A stretch of DNA of 64,000 bases from Aliiroseovarius sediminilitoris (GTDB taxonomy: Bacteria; Pseudomonadota; Alphaproteobacteria; Rhodobacterales; Rhodobacteraceae): positions 496,001 through 560,000 of the forward strand of contig NZ_FOJB01000001.1 of assembly GCF_900109955.1 (NCBI RefSeq), given 5' to 3'. A program made the translations under genes and the position numbers. Positions within the stretch are counted from its first letter, which is position 1. Each line of letters begins with the position of its first letter. Under the pieces are notes generated by a model. The model saw nothing but the letters and a program-made list of their open reading frames with translations, was not told the DNA's origin and ran no database searches. Positions 45,090-54,495 of this stretch are shown here, in pieces.

Positions 45090-46868
45090 ATGGTGACAAA
45101 GGTGAAGGACACCAAAGCCACAACCCGAAGCGATCTTGTTCTGGGTGAGGACTGGGTCTCGCCGAGTGGCGAGATGGATTATGAACTGCGCAACAAGCGG
45201 GCGCAGCGCGGGCTGATCTCGATCAACCGGTCGCCTTTGGCGCGCAAGATCATCACGTTCAATCTGCTTGGTCTTGTTGTCCTGGTTGCGGGGGTTCTGT
45301 ATCTGAATCCCTTTCGTGACAGCCTTCTGATTCAACGCGAACGGGGCTTGGTGGTCGAGGCTGAACTGATCGCGGACGTGTTCGAAGCGCAGCTTGTGCA
45401 GGCCAGTGAAAATCAGGCAGTCACAGCACCCGAGCAGCCGAACTTACCTGCGCCTGAAGGGGAGGTGATGGCTGAGGTGGTGGTGCCCGCCGCACCCGAC
45501 TTCGCTGAAACGCTGTCCGATTTGCAGCTTCCGGTGGGTCTGGAAGTTTTCGTTTTCGACGCGAACGAGGCTTTGTTGGCGCGATCTGTTGGTGTGCCAC
45601 CGGCGGAACCGACACCGGTTGACGATCTGGGGCGTGAGATCGGGTCAACCATCATCACCGATCTGCTGAACGCTGTGTGGGAAGGTGTGTCCGGCATTGT
45701 CGCAAAGGGCGATGGTCAGTCCCTGCCGCTGGACACCGAAGTGATGGCACGGACGCTCTATCCCGGTGCCATGAACGGCGCGACGCGGGTTTCGAACGGT
45801 GTCGATGAAAATGGCGGCACGGTGTTCTCGGTCGCGACGCCCATCCTGCAAAACGGGGTTCCGGCCGGTGTGGTCGCGATCACCAGTGCAACCGGAGAGC
45901 TGGATTTGCTTGTCCGCGCCGAGCGTGAGCAGTTGTTGCAAATGTTTGTCATCGCGATCCTTGTATCAATCGGTCTGAGCCTTGTTCTGGCCTCGACCAT
46001 AGCAAACCCGTTGTCTGACCTTGCTGCTGCGGCAGAACTTGGGCGCGACAAGGATTCCAACAGTGTTCGAACTGGCCGGGTTCGCATCCCTGATCTGACC
46101 GCGCGGCCCGATGAAATCGGTCGTTTGTCCGGCGCGCTTCGGGGGATGGTGGCCGCTCTTTACGACAGGATCGATTCCAACGAACAGTTCGCGGCGGACG
46201 TGGCGCACGAGATCAAGAACCCTCTGGCCAGTCTGCGGTCGGCCATCGGCACGTTGCGGCTGGCCAAGAAAGACGAACATCGCGGAAAACTGCTGGACGT
46301 GATTGACCACGATGTGCGCCGGCTGGACCGTTTGGTCAGCGACATTTCGAACGCATCTCGGCTGGACAGCGAGTTGGTGAAGGAAGAAGAGGAAGAGTTC
46401 AACCTTCTGAAAATGCTGCGCAACCTGACCGAGTATCTGGGCAATGAAGGCAGCGACAAAGGTGTTGAGTTCATCACCGACCTGCCGCCGGACCCGATCT
46501 TTATCCGAGGGTTGGAAGCCCGGTTGGCGCAGGTGTTTGTGAACCTGATCACCAATGCGCTGAGCTTCTGCGACGAAGGTGACGCGATCCGCGTTTGGGT
46601 TCGCAGACGAGAAAACCGTGTGCTGGTGGTGATTGAAGACACCGGTCCAGGCATCCCCGAACAGGCGTTGAGCAAGATTTTCAAACGGTTCTATTCGGAA
46701 CGCCCTGAAAGCCAGTTTGGCAACAATTCGGGCTTGGGGTTGGCGATCTCGAAGCAGATTGTCGAAGCCCATGGCGGTGTGATCTGGGCGGAAAATATTC
46801 GCCCTACAGACGCCGATCTCACGTCTGACCCGTTGGGGGCGCGTTTCGTGGTTGGCCTTCCGGTGTGA
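45090..46868 (+). CDS. chvG: ChvG-type sensor histidine kinase
   Basis: About 592 residues from ATG 45090; a TTG three codons earlier is also in frame. Two membrane helices (about residues 54-74 and 288-308) bracket a periplasmic sensor domain with a Pro/Glu-rich insert. HAMP, then the H-box DVAHEIKNPLASLRSAIGTL (His373), and an ATPase domain with DTGPGIPEQALSKIF and NSGLGLAISKQIVEAHGG. It phosphorylates ChvI. GTGA overlap with hprK. Confidence 0.94.
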   Translation: MVTKVKDTKATTRSDLVLGEDWVSPSGEMDYELRNKRAQRGLISINRSPLARKIITFNLLGLVVLVAGVLYLNPFRDSLLIQRERGLVVEAELIADVFEAQLVQASENQAVTAPEQPNLPAPEGEVMAEVVVPAAPDFAETLSDLQLPVGLEVFVFDANEALLARSVGVPPAEPTPVDDLGREIGSTIITDLLNAVWEGVSGIVAKGDGQSLPLDTEVMARTLYPGAMNGATRVSNGVDENGGTVFSVATPILQNGVPAGVVAITSATGELDLLVRAEREQLLQMFVIAILVSIGLSLVLASTIANPLSDLAAAAELGRDKDSNSVRTGRVRIPDLTARPDEIGRLSGALRGMVAALYDRIDSNEQFAADVAHEIKNPLASLRSAIGTLRLAKKDEHRGKLLDVIDHDVRRLDRLVSDISNASRLDSELVKEEEEEFNLLKMLRNLTEYLGNEGSDKGVEFITDLPPDPIFIRGLEARLAQVFVNLITNALSFCDEGDAIRVWVRRRENRVLVVIEDTGPGIPEQALSKIFKRFYSERPESQFGNNSGLGLAISKQIVEAHGGVIWAENIRPTDADLTSDPLGARFVVGLPV

Positions 46869-47314
46869 CCGACAATGACCCGATGAAGCCGCTTGGCTTT
46901 CATGCAACGACGATTGCCGTTGGCGATGCGGCCGCGATGATCGTTGGGCCGTCAGGCTCGGGAAAGTCTTCGCTTGCGTTGCAGTTGATCGGGCTGGGGG
47001 CAAAGCTGGTCTCGGATGATTACAGCCGCGTCAAAGTCAGGGAAGATGGGCCGATCGTTCTGGCCCCTGACCGCCTGCAAGGGGTGATCGAAGCGCGTGG
47101 CGTCGGGCTTGTCAATGTTCCATGGAAGGCGTCGGCACGTTTGCAACTGGTCGTTGATCTATCCAGGGACGAACTGGCGCGCCATCCGGCTTCACGACAC
47201 CTCACAAACATTGGCGGATATGATATCGACCTTGTTTTGCGGGTTGACGCGCCTTACTTCGCATGTGCGCTATACCACCTGCTGAAATCCGGCAGGTATG
47301 ACGAAACAAGCTAG
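46865..47314 (+). CDS. hprK: HPr kinase/phosphorylase, short alphaproteobacterial form
   Basis: 149 residues from GTG inside the chvG stop, about half the Gram-positive length because the N-terminal domain is missing. HAT near residue 13, P-loop IVGPSGSGKSSLAL (about 27-40), SDDY at 50-53 and the signature GVIEARGVGLVNV at 73-85 are intact. It phosphorylates a Ser on HPr and removes it again. The target HPr is encoded three genes on. Confidence 0.92.
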   Translation: MTDNDPMKPLGFHATTIAVGDAAAMIVGPSGSGKSSLALQLIGLGAKLVSDDYSRVKVREDGPIVLAPDRLQGVIEARGVGLVNVPWKASARLQLVVDLSRDELARHPASRHLTNIGGYDIDLVLRVDAPYFACALYHLLKSGRYDETS

Positions 47315-47317
47315 GCG

Positions 47318-48232
47318 ATGATGATGACCGACGACAATGCCAACACGGGACAGAAAGTGGTTCTGGTCACCGGCCCATCCGGCGCCGGGCGAACCACGGC
47401 TATCCGCGTGCTGGAAGATATCGGCTATGAGGTCATCGACAATCTGCCCTTGTCCTTGATTGGCCGGGTTCTGGGCGGCCCGGCACTGGATCACCCGCTG
47501 GCGCTGGGCGTTGATGTGCGTAACCGCGATTTTTCCACCGAGATGATGTTGCAGGTTATCGAAGACCTGCGCGAAAATGAAAACCATGATGTCGAGGTGT
47601 TGTATCTGGACTGCTCGCGCGAGATGTTGATCCGCCGCTATTCGGAAACCCGGCGTCGTCACCCGCTTGCCCCGGCAGAAACGCCGGATCACGGCATCAC
47701 CCGCGAGATCGAGCTTCTGGCCCCGATCCGGGGCCGCGCGGATGTGCTGATTGACACGTCGGACCTGTCGCCGCATGACCTTAAAGAGGAACTGATGCAA
47801 TGGCTGTCGCAGTCGGGTGCGGAAAATCTGGCGGTGTCTGTCCATTCGTTTTCCTACAAGCGGGGCGTGCCGCGTGGGCTTGATATGGTGCTGGATGCAC
47901 GGTTCCTGCGCAATCCGCATTGGGAACCGTCGCTTAGATCGCTGGATGGCCGCACTGATGCCGTTGCAGATTATGTCGCCAAGGATCCGCGGTTTGACGA
48001 GTTCTTCACCCGTGTCGCAGAGTTGGTGGACTTTCTGATCCCCGCATATGGCGATGAGGGGAAATCGCATCTGGCAATCGGTTTCGGGTGTACCGGAGGG
48101 CAACACCGCTCGGTTGCCCTTACGGAAAGATTGGCAAAGACGCTTGCACACAAGGGTTGGCAAGTGTCAATTAGACATCGGGAATTGGAACGCCGCGCCG
48201 AAACGGGGCCGGCGTCGAAGCAGTTGGGGTAA
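47318..48232 (+). CDS. rapZ: RapZ/YvcJ family nucleotide-binding protein
   Basis: 304 residues, starting 3 bases after hpr[13 protein letters not shown] (residues 18-29) is the P-loop but with Arg in place of the usual Lys; [40 protein letters not shown] and [15 protein letters not shown] are family hallmarks. In E. coli RapZ guides RNase E to the small RNA GlmZ; in alphaproteobacteria its target is less clear. It sits between HPr kinase and the PTS genes. Confidence 0.94.
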   Translation: MMMTDDNANTGQKVVLVTGPSGAGRTTAIRVLEDIGYEVIDNLPLSLIGRVLGGPALDHPLALGVDVRNRDFSTEMMLQVIEDLRENENHDVEVLYLDCSREMLIRRYSETRRRHPLAPAETPDHGITREIELLAPIRGRADVLIDTSDLSPHDLKEELMQWLSQSGAENLAVSVHSFSYKRGVPRGLDMVLDARFLRNPHWEPSLRSLDGRTDAVADYVAKDPRFDEFFTRVAELVDFLIPAYGDEGKSHLAIGFGCTGGQHRSVALTERLAKTLAHKGWQVSIRHRELERRAETGPASKQLG

Positions 48233-48237
48233 CGAGC

Positions 48238-48633
48238 GTGATCGGCATCGTGATCGTCGCGCATGGCGGGCTTGCAAGGGAATATCTTGCCGCTGTCGAA
48301 CATGTTGTCGGCAAACAACCCGGTGTGCGTGCAATCTCGACCGCGGCGGATTGCGACCGGGACAGCAAACAATCCGAGATTGCCGAAGCTGCCAATGCCG
48401 TCGACGAAGGTGATGGTGTGGTGGTCGTCGTCGACATGTTTGGCGGATCGCCCGCCAACCTGTCGCTTCCGGCGTGTTGCAAGGCCGACAGAAAAATCCT
48501 GTATGGGGCCAATTTGCCCATGTTGGTAAAGCTGGCCAAGACCCGACATCTGCCGATTGACATGTCCACGAGCAAGGCGCTTGCAGCGGGTCGAAAATAC
48601 ATCGACTGTATTGATGGTATACAGGAGTTGTAG
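48238..48633 (+). CDS. PTS EIIA component, mannose family type
   Basis: 131 residues from GTG. IGIVIVAHGGLAREYL places the phosphorylated His at residue 9, and VVVVVDMFGGSPANLSL matches EIIA-Man. No EIIB, EIIC or EIID is nearby, so this is probably a regulatory phospho-acceptor of the incomplete alphaproteobacterial PTS rather than a sugar transporter. Adjacent to HPr with 3 bases between. Confidence 0.93.
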   Translation: MIGIVIVAHGGLAREYLAAVEHVVGKQPGVRAISTAADCDRDSKQSEIAEAANAVDEGDGVVVVVDMFGGSPANLSLPACCKADRKILYGANLPMLVKLAKTRHLPIDMSTSKALAAGRKYIDCIDGIQEL

Positions 48634-48636
48634 TGT

Positions 48637-48909
48637 ATGAGCACGAGCCGCGAATTGGAGATCATCAACGTCAAAGGGCTGCACGCACGTGCATCGGCCA
48701 AATTCGTTGATACGGTCGAAAACCATGACGCGACCGCCCGCGTATCCAAAGATGGGATTGATGCCGAAGGGGATTCGATCATGGGTCTGTTGATGCTGGC
48801 AGCGTCGCAAGGCACGAAGATCCACGTCGAAACCTCGGGTCCGCAAGCTGCCGAACTGATGGCGGCATTGACCGAACTGGTTGAAGACAAGTTCGGCGAA
48901 GGCATGTAG
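48637..48909 (+). CDS. ptsH: Phosphocarrier protein HPr
   Basis: 90 residues. VKGLHARASAKFV gives the active His16, and GDSIMGLLMLAA the regulatory Ser47 targeted by HprK. It receives phosphate from enzyme I, which is not in the window, and passes it to EIIA. The full set here (HprK, RapZ, EIIA, HPr) behind ChvG/ChvI forms a signalling operon. The acyltransferase gene follows by 21 bases. Confidence 0.95.
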   Translation: MSTSRELEIINVKGLHARASAKFVDTVENHDATARVSKDGIDAEGDSIMGLLMLAASQGTKIHVETSGPQAAELMAALTELVEDKFGEGM

Positions 48910-48930
48910 GGCGCGTGCCGCGGGTTGTAT

Positions 48931-49830
48931 ATGGGACAAGACGTCGTGAATAACGCAGACAGCGATATGGTCGAAAGCAGTCAGGATGACCTGTCTCACG
49001 ACCAGTATGACCGTCGCAACCTGACCTATGCCAATTCCCTGAACAACCCGGTCCAGTCCTACGTGATCCGGATTGTCGAATGGTTCACCGGCAAGATCTC
49101 GATCCTGCGCATGGTCCGAAAACTGGAAAAGCGGGGCGCACCGAAGGGGCAGGCGTTCTGGGGTGCCTGTCTGGACGTGATGGGCATTCGTGTCGAAACG
49201 CCTGAAGATCAACTGCGGAATATTCCACCCGACGGTCCGGTGATTGCGGTTGCCAATCACCCGCATGGATTGGTGGACGGGATGGTGTTGGCTGAACTGA
49301 TCGGTCGTCGCCGTCAGGATTATCGCATTCTCAGCCGCTCGGTTCTGGATGGGTTGGATCAGGTTGCGTCGTCCTACATGATCCCCGTGCCATTTCCACA
49401 TGATCCTGAAGCGCAACAAAAGATGGTCGAAATGCGCGCCAAGACCATGGCGCACCTGAAAGCCGGCGGGCTTGTAACCCTTTTCCCGTCTGGTGTCGTT
49501 GCGTCGTCAAACACGCTGTTCGGCCCGGCGATTGAGCGGGAATGGAATGTCTTTACCGCGCAATTGATCCGCCGCTCCGGGGCCAAGGTGGTGCCGATCT
49601 ACTTCCCCGGCGCGAACTCACGCTGGTATCAGATCGCCAACCGGTTGTCGGCCACCATGCGGCAGGCCTTGTTGCTGCATGAGATCGTCAAAAGCTGCAA
49701 CCGCCCGCAGAAACCTGTGATCGGGACGGTGCTGACGGATCAGGAAATGGCGCGTCTGCACACCGATCCACGCGGCTTCATGGGCTGGCTGCGCGCTCAT
49801 ACGCTCGCCTTGGGCAAGCCTAGCGATTAG
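48931..49830 (+). CDS. Lysophospholipid acyltransferase family protein (PlsC-like)
   Basis: 299 residues; TTG at 48925 is an alternative start. The acyltransferase motif is AVANHPHGLVDGMVL (His-x4-Asp near residue 112), with TLFPSGVVASS and KVVPIYFPGANSRWY as later blocks. N-terminal 50 residues are acidic and disordered. It probably moves acyl groups to a lipid or similar acceptor at the inner membrane; the acceptor is unknown. Its location at the end of the chvI-HPr operon suggests envelope-lipid output, an inference. Confidence 0.83.
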   Translation: MGQDVVNNADSDMVESSQDDLSHDQYDRRNLTYANSLNNPVQSYVIRIVEWFTGKISILRMVRKLEKRGAPKGQAFWGACLDVMGIRVETPEDQLRNIPPDGPVIAVANHPHGLVDGMVLAELIGRRRQDYRILSRSVLDGLDQVASSYMIPVPFPHDPEAQQKMVEMRAKTMAHLKAGGLVTLFPSGVVASSNTLFGPAIEREWNVFTAQLIRRSGAKVVPIYFPGANSRWYQIANRLSATMRQALLLHEIVKSCNRPQKPVIGTVLTDQEMARLHTDPRGFMGWLRAHTLALGKPSD

Positions 49831-49841
49831 TCAGATCGCCG

Positions 49842-50717
49842 TTACCGTGTTGGAACGGGCGTGTCACCGCGATAGTCATAAAACCCACGTTTGGATTTCC
49901 GGCCAAGCCATCCAGCTTCGACATATTTGGTCAGAAGCGGGCAGGGGCGGTATTTGGTATCCGCCAACCCGTCATGCAGAACGTTCATGATGGCAAGACA
50001 GGTGTCCAGCCCGATGAAATCTGCCAGTTCCAGTGGCCCCATCGGGTGATTGGCACCCAGTTTCAACGATGTGTCGATGCTCTGCACGGATCCCACACCT
50101 TCGTAAAGCGTGTAAACCGCCTCGTTTATCATTGGCATCAGGATGCGGTTGACGATGAAGGCTGGAAAATCTTCGGCGCTGGCGGCGGTTTTGCCCAGAC
50201 GCTCCACAACGCCATGGCAGGCTTTGAACGTTTCCTGGTCAGTTGCGATGCCCCGGATCAGTTCCACAAGCTGCATCACCGGAACCGGGTTCATGAAGTG
50301 GAACCCCATGAACCGTTCCGGGCGGTCCGTGCCGCTGGCCAGCCGCGTGATCGAGATGGACGAGGTATTCGATGTCAGGATCGTTTCAGGTTTCAGATGC
50401 GGCAAAAGTCCGTCGAAAATCTTCTTCTTAAGGGCTTCATTTTCGGTTGCTGCTTCGATGATCAGATCGGTTGCGCCGATGTCCGGTAATTTCAACGTGG
50501 TCGAGATCAGGCCCAGTGCTTTATCACGTTCTTCGGATGTGATCGCGTCGCGTGAAACCTGGCGCTCCATGTTCTTCGCGATACGCGCCATGGCTGCATC
50601 CAGACTGTCCTGACTGATATCGTTCAGGCGCACCTCGTAACCGGCCAGTGCCATCACATGCGCGATGCCGTTGCCCATTTGCCCGGCACCCACAATGCCA
50701 ATCGTCTCGATGCTCAT
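49842..50717 (-). CDS. 3-hydroxybutyryl-CoA dehydrogenase
   Basis: 291 residues from ATG 50717 with AAAGGGAT upstream. ETIGIVGAGQMGNGIAHVMA at residues 3-22 is the NAD-binding site; MGFHFMNPVPVMQLVELI and LGANHPMGPLELADFIGLD are the family signature, with catalytic His in HFMNPVP. It oxidises 3-hydroxybutyryl-CoA or works in reverse. Placement downstream of etfB-etfA in the same direction is common, but here a plus-strand DUF6473 gene lies between. Confidence 0.93.
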   Translation of the reverse strand: MSIETIGIVGAGQMGNGIAHVMALAGYEVRLNDISQDSLDAAMARIAKNMERQVSRDAITSEERDKALGLISTTLKLPDIGATDLIIEAATENEALKKKIFDGLLPHLKPETILTSNTSSISITRLASGTDRPERFMGFHFMNPVPVMQLVELIRGIATDQETFKACHGVVERLGKTAASAEDFPAFIVNRILMPMINEAVYTLYEGVGSVQSIDTSLKLGANHPMGPLELADFIGLDTCLAIMNVLHDGLADTKYRPCPLLTKYVEAGWLGRKSKRGFYDYRGDTPVPTR

Positions 50718-50877
50718 CTGATCCCTTTCATTGTCTTGCGACAGAGTATGCGGCAGCGCGGCGGGGGTGCAAGGGTTAAGCACCACCTAAAAAGATTAGC
50801 TGCATTTGAGGGTTAGCCAATTGAAAACCAGTTTATGCGAATCATCGTTTCGGGTGAATTTAATTGGAGTGGGTGGA

Positions 50878-51705
50878 ATGGCTTACGATACCTTGGGCAA
50901 AGGTCCTCTGAACTATCAACTGTGCAGATACGGGACGTCGAAAATTCTGTTTCGTGGTCCGAAAAAGAAGCTGGCCACGCCATATATTGCGGTGCTGGGC
51001 GGGACCGAGACATTTGGCAAATACCTCCCGCATCCCTATCCGGACCTGCTGCAATTGGAGCTTGGTTTGCAGGTCGCGAATTTTGGATGTCAGAATGCCG
51101 GGGTGGACGCCTTTTTGCATGATCATGGGTTGCTGACGCTGTGCAACCGCGCCAAAGTAACCGTGTTGCAAGTGCCCGGCGCGCATAACATGTCGAACCG
51201 GTTCTATTCTGTGCACCCACGACGTAATGACAGGTTTCTGCGCGGTTCGAACCTGTTGAAAGAGCTGTATGGCGAGATTGATTTAACCGAGTTCAACTTT
51301 ACGCGCCATCTTTTGACGGCTCTGCACGACACATCGGCTGAACGGTTCGCCAAGATCGTGCAAGAGCTGCGCACGGCATGGGTTGCGCGGATGAAACTTC
51401 TAATCGCGAAGCTGGACTGCGAAGTCGTGCTGCTGTGGCTGGCCGATCACCGGATCAGCGAAGGCGCGCAGAACGGCATCAATGGGTCGGACCCGCTGTT
51501 TGTCGATCGCGACATGGTGCGAGCCATCGCGCCTTTTGTCGCGGATGTTGTCGAGGTTGCGGTGTCTCGGCAACAGAAGGAAGATGGGCATCGCGGGTTG
51601 GTCTATGCCGATATGGACGAACCAGCCACACGCGACATGCTGGGCAACATCGCCCATCAAAACGCAAGCCGCGCCGTGCATGACGCCATTGACCGGCTTC
51701 GGTAA
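50878..51705 (+). CDS. DUF6473 family protein
   Basis: 275 residues from ATG 50878, with GGAGTGGG upstream. Matches the DUF6473 pattern: MAYDTLGKGPLNYQLCRYG, LGGTETFGKYLPHPYPDLLQ, VANFGCQNAGVDAFLHD and VLQVPGAHNMSNRFYSVHPR. Predicted soluble and cytoplasmic; no function is known. Its upstream 160 bases are AT-rich. It is oriented against its etfA and hbd neighbours. Confidence 0.8.
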   Translation: MAYDTLGKGPLNYQLCRYGTSKILFRGPKKKLATPYIAVLGGTETFGKYLPHPYPDLLQLELGLQVANFGCQNAGVDAFLHDHGLLTLCNRAKVTVLQVPGAHNMSNRFYSVHPRRNDRFLRGSNLLKELYGEIDLTEFNFTRHLLTALHDTSAERFAKIVQELRTAWVARMKLLIAKLDCEVVLLWLADHRISEGAQNGINGSDPLFVDRDMVRAIAPFVADVVEVAVSRQQKEDGHRGLVYADMDEPATRDMLGNIAHQNASRAVHDAIDRLR

Positions 51706-51718
51706 GTCGGGAACGAAA

Positions 51719-51743
51719 AAGGCCCGCACAAATGGCAGGCCTT
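51719..51743 (-). terminator. Terminator between DUF6473 and etfA
   Basis: AAGGCCcGC / GCaGGCCTT with a 7-base loop (one C-A mismatch). Read on the minus strand it is followed by a T-run, so it terminates etfB-etfA; on the plus strand it may also serve DUF6473. Confidence 0.8.
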
Positions 51744-51766
51744 AGTCTATTCTGATCGTTCAAACG

Positions 51767-52693
51767 TCAGAGCTTTTCGGTCAGTTCCGGGACGGCTGTG
51801 AAGAGGTCAGCGACCAGACCAAAATCGGCGACCTGGAAGATCGGCGCCTCTTCGTCCTTGTTGATCGCAACGATGATTTTCGAATCCTTCATGCCAGCCA
51901 GGTGCTGAATGGCGCCCGAAATGCCGACCGCGATATACAGGTCCGGGGCGACGACTTTGCCGGTCTGACCCACCTGCCAGTCGTTCGGGGCATAACCCGA
52001 ATCGACCGCTGCACGTGATGCACCAACGGCCGCACCCAGCTTGTCTGCAAGTTGCTCGATCAGTTTGAAATCCTCTTCCGAGCCAACGCCACGACCGCCG
52101 GACACGACCACACCAGCCGAGGTCAGTTCGGGCCGGTCACTTTCGGCAACCTTGTCCTCGACCCATTCCGACAGGCCGGGGTTTTCGGCGGCCGAGATGG
52201 TTTCAACCGAAGCGGACCCACCTTCGCCAGCGGCGTCAAATGTCGATGTCCGAAAGGTGATGACCTTTTTCGCATCTGACGATTTCACGGTCTGAACGGC
52301 GTTGCCCGCATAGATCGGGCGCTCGAACGTATTGGCATCAACCACACCCGATGCGTCCGAAATCACCATAACGTCCAACAACGCGGCCACGCGGGGCATC
52401 ACGTTCTTGGCGTCGGTGGTGGCCGGGGCAACGATATGTTCGTAATCGCCAGCCAACGATACGATCAGGGCTGCGGTCGATTCTGCCAGACGATGACCCA
52501 GCGATGGATCCTCGGCGACCAGCACCTTGGACACGCCGTCGATTTTCGCGGCAGCGTCACCCGCCGCAGCGGCCGAGGCACCAGCAGCGAGAACGGTCAC
52601 ATCACCCAGCGCTTTCGCGGCCGTGACAGTCTTGGCGGTGGCGTCCATCGCCAGTTCGCCATTGTTGACTTCTGCGAGAAGAAGAACAGCCAT
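51767..52693 (-). CDS. etfA: Electron transfer flavoprotein alpha subunit
   Basis: 308 residues. The N-terminal domain begins [20 protein letters not shown]; the C-terminal FAD domain has [34 protein letters not shown] and [17 protein letters not shown]. With EtfB it takes electrons from acyl-CoA dehydrogenases (two are encoded nearby) to ETF-ubiquinone oxidoreductase. The start and the etfB stop share one base (TAATG). Confidence 0.97.
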   Translation of the reverse strand: MAVLLLAEVNNGELAMDATAKTVTAAKALGDVTVLAAGASAAAAGDAAAKIDGVSKVLVAEDPSLGHRLAESTAALIVSLAGDYEHIVAPATTDAKNVMPRVAALLDVMVISDASGVVDANTFERPIYAGNAVQTVKSSDAKKVITFRTSTFDAAGEGGSASVETISAAENPGLSEWVEDKVAESDRPELTSAGVVVSGGRGVGSEEDFKLIEQLADKLGAAVGASRAAVDSGYAPNDWQVGQTGKVVAPDLYIAVGISGAIQHLAGMKDSKIIVAINKDEEAPIFQVADFGLVADLFTAVPELTEKL

Positions 52694-53451
52694 TATACAG
52701 CCCCCGCTTCTTTAAGTTTCTCTACCAGTTCGTCGACCGAACCCACGATGATGCCAGCGGCCCGCGCGGCGGGTTCGGTGGTCGAAACGATTTCAAGGCG
52801 CGGCGTGACGTCGACGCCGTAATCGGCGGCGGTTTTTTCGTCCAGCGGCTTCTTCTTCGCCTTCATGATGTTCGGCAGCGAGGCATAGCGCGGTTCGTTC
52901 AGACGCAGATCGACGGTGACAATGGTTGGCATCGAAACCTTGATGGTTTGCAGACCGCCATCCACTTCGCGGGTCACAACGGCCTTGTCGCCGTCAATGT
53001 CCAGCTCGGATGCGAACGTGCCTTGTGACCAACCCAGCAGGGCTGACAGCATCTGGCCGGTAGCGTTCATGTCATTGTCGATGGCTTGCTTGCCTGCCAG
53101 AACCAGGGTCGGCTGTTCTTCTTCAACAACCTTCGCCAAGATTTTTGCAACGGCCAACGGTTCGATGTCGTTATGAACATCATCGGCAGCGACCACCAGA
53201 ATGGCGCGGTCAGCACCCATCGCCAGCGCGGTGCGCAGGGTTTCCTGAGCTTGCTTCACGCCGATCGACACGACGACGATCTCTTCGGCCTTGCCGGCTT
53301 CTTTCAGGCGGATGGCTTCTTCGACGGCAATCTCGTCAAAGGGGTTCATCGACATTTTTACGTTTGCAAGATCGACACCGGATCCGTCCGCTTTTACACG
53401 AACCTTCACGTTGTAGTCGATCACGCGCTTCACAGGCACAAGCACCTTCAT
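52693..53451 (-). CDS. etfB: Electron transfer flavoprotein beta subunit
   Basis: 252 residues from ATG 53451, with GGGAGA upstream. [52 protein letters not shown] and KKKPLDEK are typical. It binds AMP and partners EtfA. Upstream 193 bases up to the adenosyltransferase gene are likely its promoter. Confidence 0.97.
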   Translation of the reverse strand: MKVLVPVKRVIDYNVKVRVKADGSGVDLANVKMSMNPFDEIAVEEAIRLKEAGKAEEIVVVSIGVKQAQETLRTALAMGADRAILVVAADDVHNDIEPLAVAKILAKVVEEEQPTLVLAGKQAIDNDMNATGQMLSALLGWSQGTFASELDIDGDKAVVTREVDGGLQTIKVSMPTIVTVDLRLNEPRYASLPNIMKAKKKPLDEKTAADYGVDVTPRLEIVSTTEPAARAAGIIVGSVDELVEKLKEAGAV

Positions 53452-53643
53452 TGGCGTGTCTCTCCCAATTAGGCCCCGGATGGGGCGGTCTCAGTTCTTC
53501 TTCCGTTTATCGGGTCAGGGGCGCTGAAAACAGCGCAAAATCGTCACGTTCTGTCCAAAGGACGCCGCGTTTTTTGCTTTTGACGGGGATTCGTTACAAG
53601 AATGTTTCCAAAAGGCGGCATGGCGGCGATGAGCTTGGAAAGC

Positions 53644-54216
53644 CTAGCGGTTGGCACCGGGCACCCAAAGCACGTCGGCTTTGCCATCGTCATTTGCCAC
53701 GCGTGCGGCGACAAAGCACCAATCCGACAGGCGGTTCAGGTATTTCACGGCTACCGGGTTTATATCTTCCTGCGTGGCCAAATGGGTGGCCAGACGTTCG
53801 GCACGGCGGCTGACGGTGCGCGACAGGTGCAGATGGGCAGCCAGCGCCGATCCACCCGGCAAGATGAAGCTGCGCAGCGGCTCCAATGCCTTGTTCATCG
53901 CGTCGATCTCGGCCTCAAGCCGATCAACTTGTTCCTGCGCCATGCGCAGTGGCGGGTATTCGGCTTCGGCATCCTTTGTCATTTCCGGGCGGCAGAGGTC
54001 TGCCCCCAGGTCGAACAGATCATTCTGAATGCGCGCCAGGGCTGCGTCGATGTCACCATCGGCATGCAGTCTTGCCAGTCCGATCGTGGCATTGGTTTCG
54101 TCCACGGTGCCATAGGCATCCACGCGCGCCGAATGTTTCGCGACTCGCGATCCGTCACCCAAAGCCGTCTCGCCCTTGTCACCCGTGCGGGTATAGATTT
54201 TGTTCAGAACAACCAT
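53644..54216 (-). CDS. pduO: PduO-type cob(I)yrinic acid a,c-diamide adenosyltransferase
   Basis: 190 residues from ATG 54216 with GGAGGT eight bases upstream. KIYTRTGDKGETALGDGSRV (residues 6-25) binds ATP, and ALAAHLHLSRTVSRRAER with LNRLSDWCFVAAR are the PduO motifs. It attaches the adenosyl group to the reduced corrin, finishing coenzyme B12. It is about 33 kb from the corrin-ring operon. Its ATG overlaps the twin-TM stop by one base. Confidence 0.95.
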   Translation of the reverse strand: MVVLNKIYTRTGDKGETALGDGSRVAKHSARVDAYGTVDETNATIGLARLHADGDIDAALARIQNDLFDLGADLCRPEMTKDAEAEYPPLRMAQEQVDRLEAEIDAMNKALEPLRSFILPGGSALAAHLHLSRTVSRRAERLATHLATQEDINPVAVKYLNRLSDWCFVAARVANDDGKADVLWVPGANR

Positions 54217-54422
54217 CAGCCTGTACCTCCGCGCAGCCAGACAAACAGAAGGATCAATGCGATGGCAATGGCCTGTGCTGCGACCCGCCATCGCATCATC
54301 TTGTTGGAGTATTTTCGCGAGGTCTCGCCGCCGATACCGAACGATCCGATGCCCAGCATCAGGATGATCAGCACCGCAGCGCAGGCCAACACGACAATAA
54401 CAAATAACGGGTCGTCGAACAT
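54216..54422 (-). CDS. Twin-transmembrane small protein (HIG1-like)
   Basis: 68 residues: two membrane helices (about residues 6-28 and 46-63) joined by a loop containing the conserved RKYSNKMMRWRVAAQ, the pattern of HIG1-domain small proteins. Mitochondrial relatives stabilise respiratory complexes. TGATG overlap with the adenosyltransferase gene is a common pairing in this order. Function here unknown. Confidence 0.88.
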   Translation of the reverse strand: MFDDPLFVIVVLACAAVLIILMLGIGSFGIGGETSRKYSNKMMRWRVAAQAIAIALILLFVWLRGGTG

Positions 54423-54495
54423 GAAAGATCCTCGGTCCTAGTTCCTGATCAGATAGCCCTGTGAGGTGGAAATTGCGAGGGGCAATCGGTTGAGG

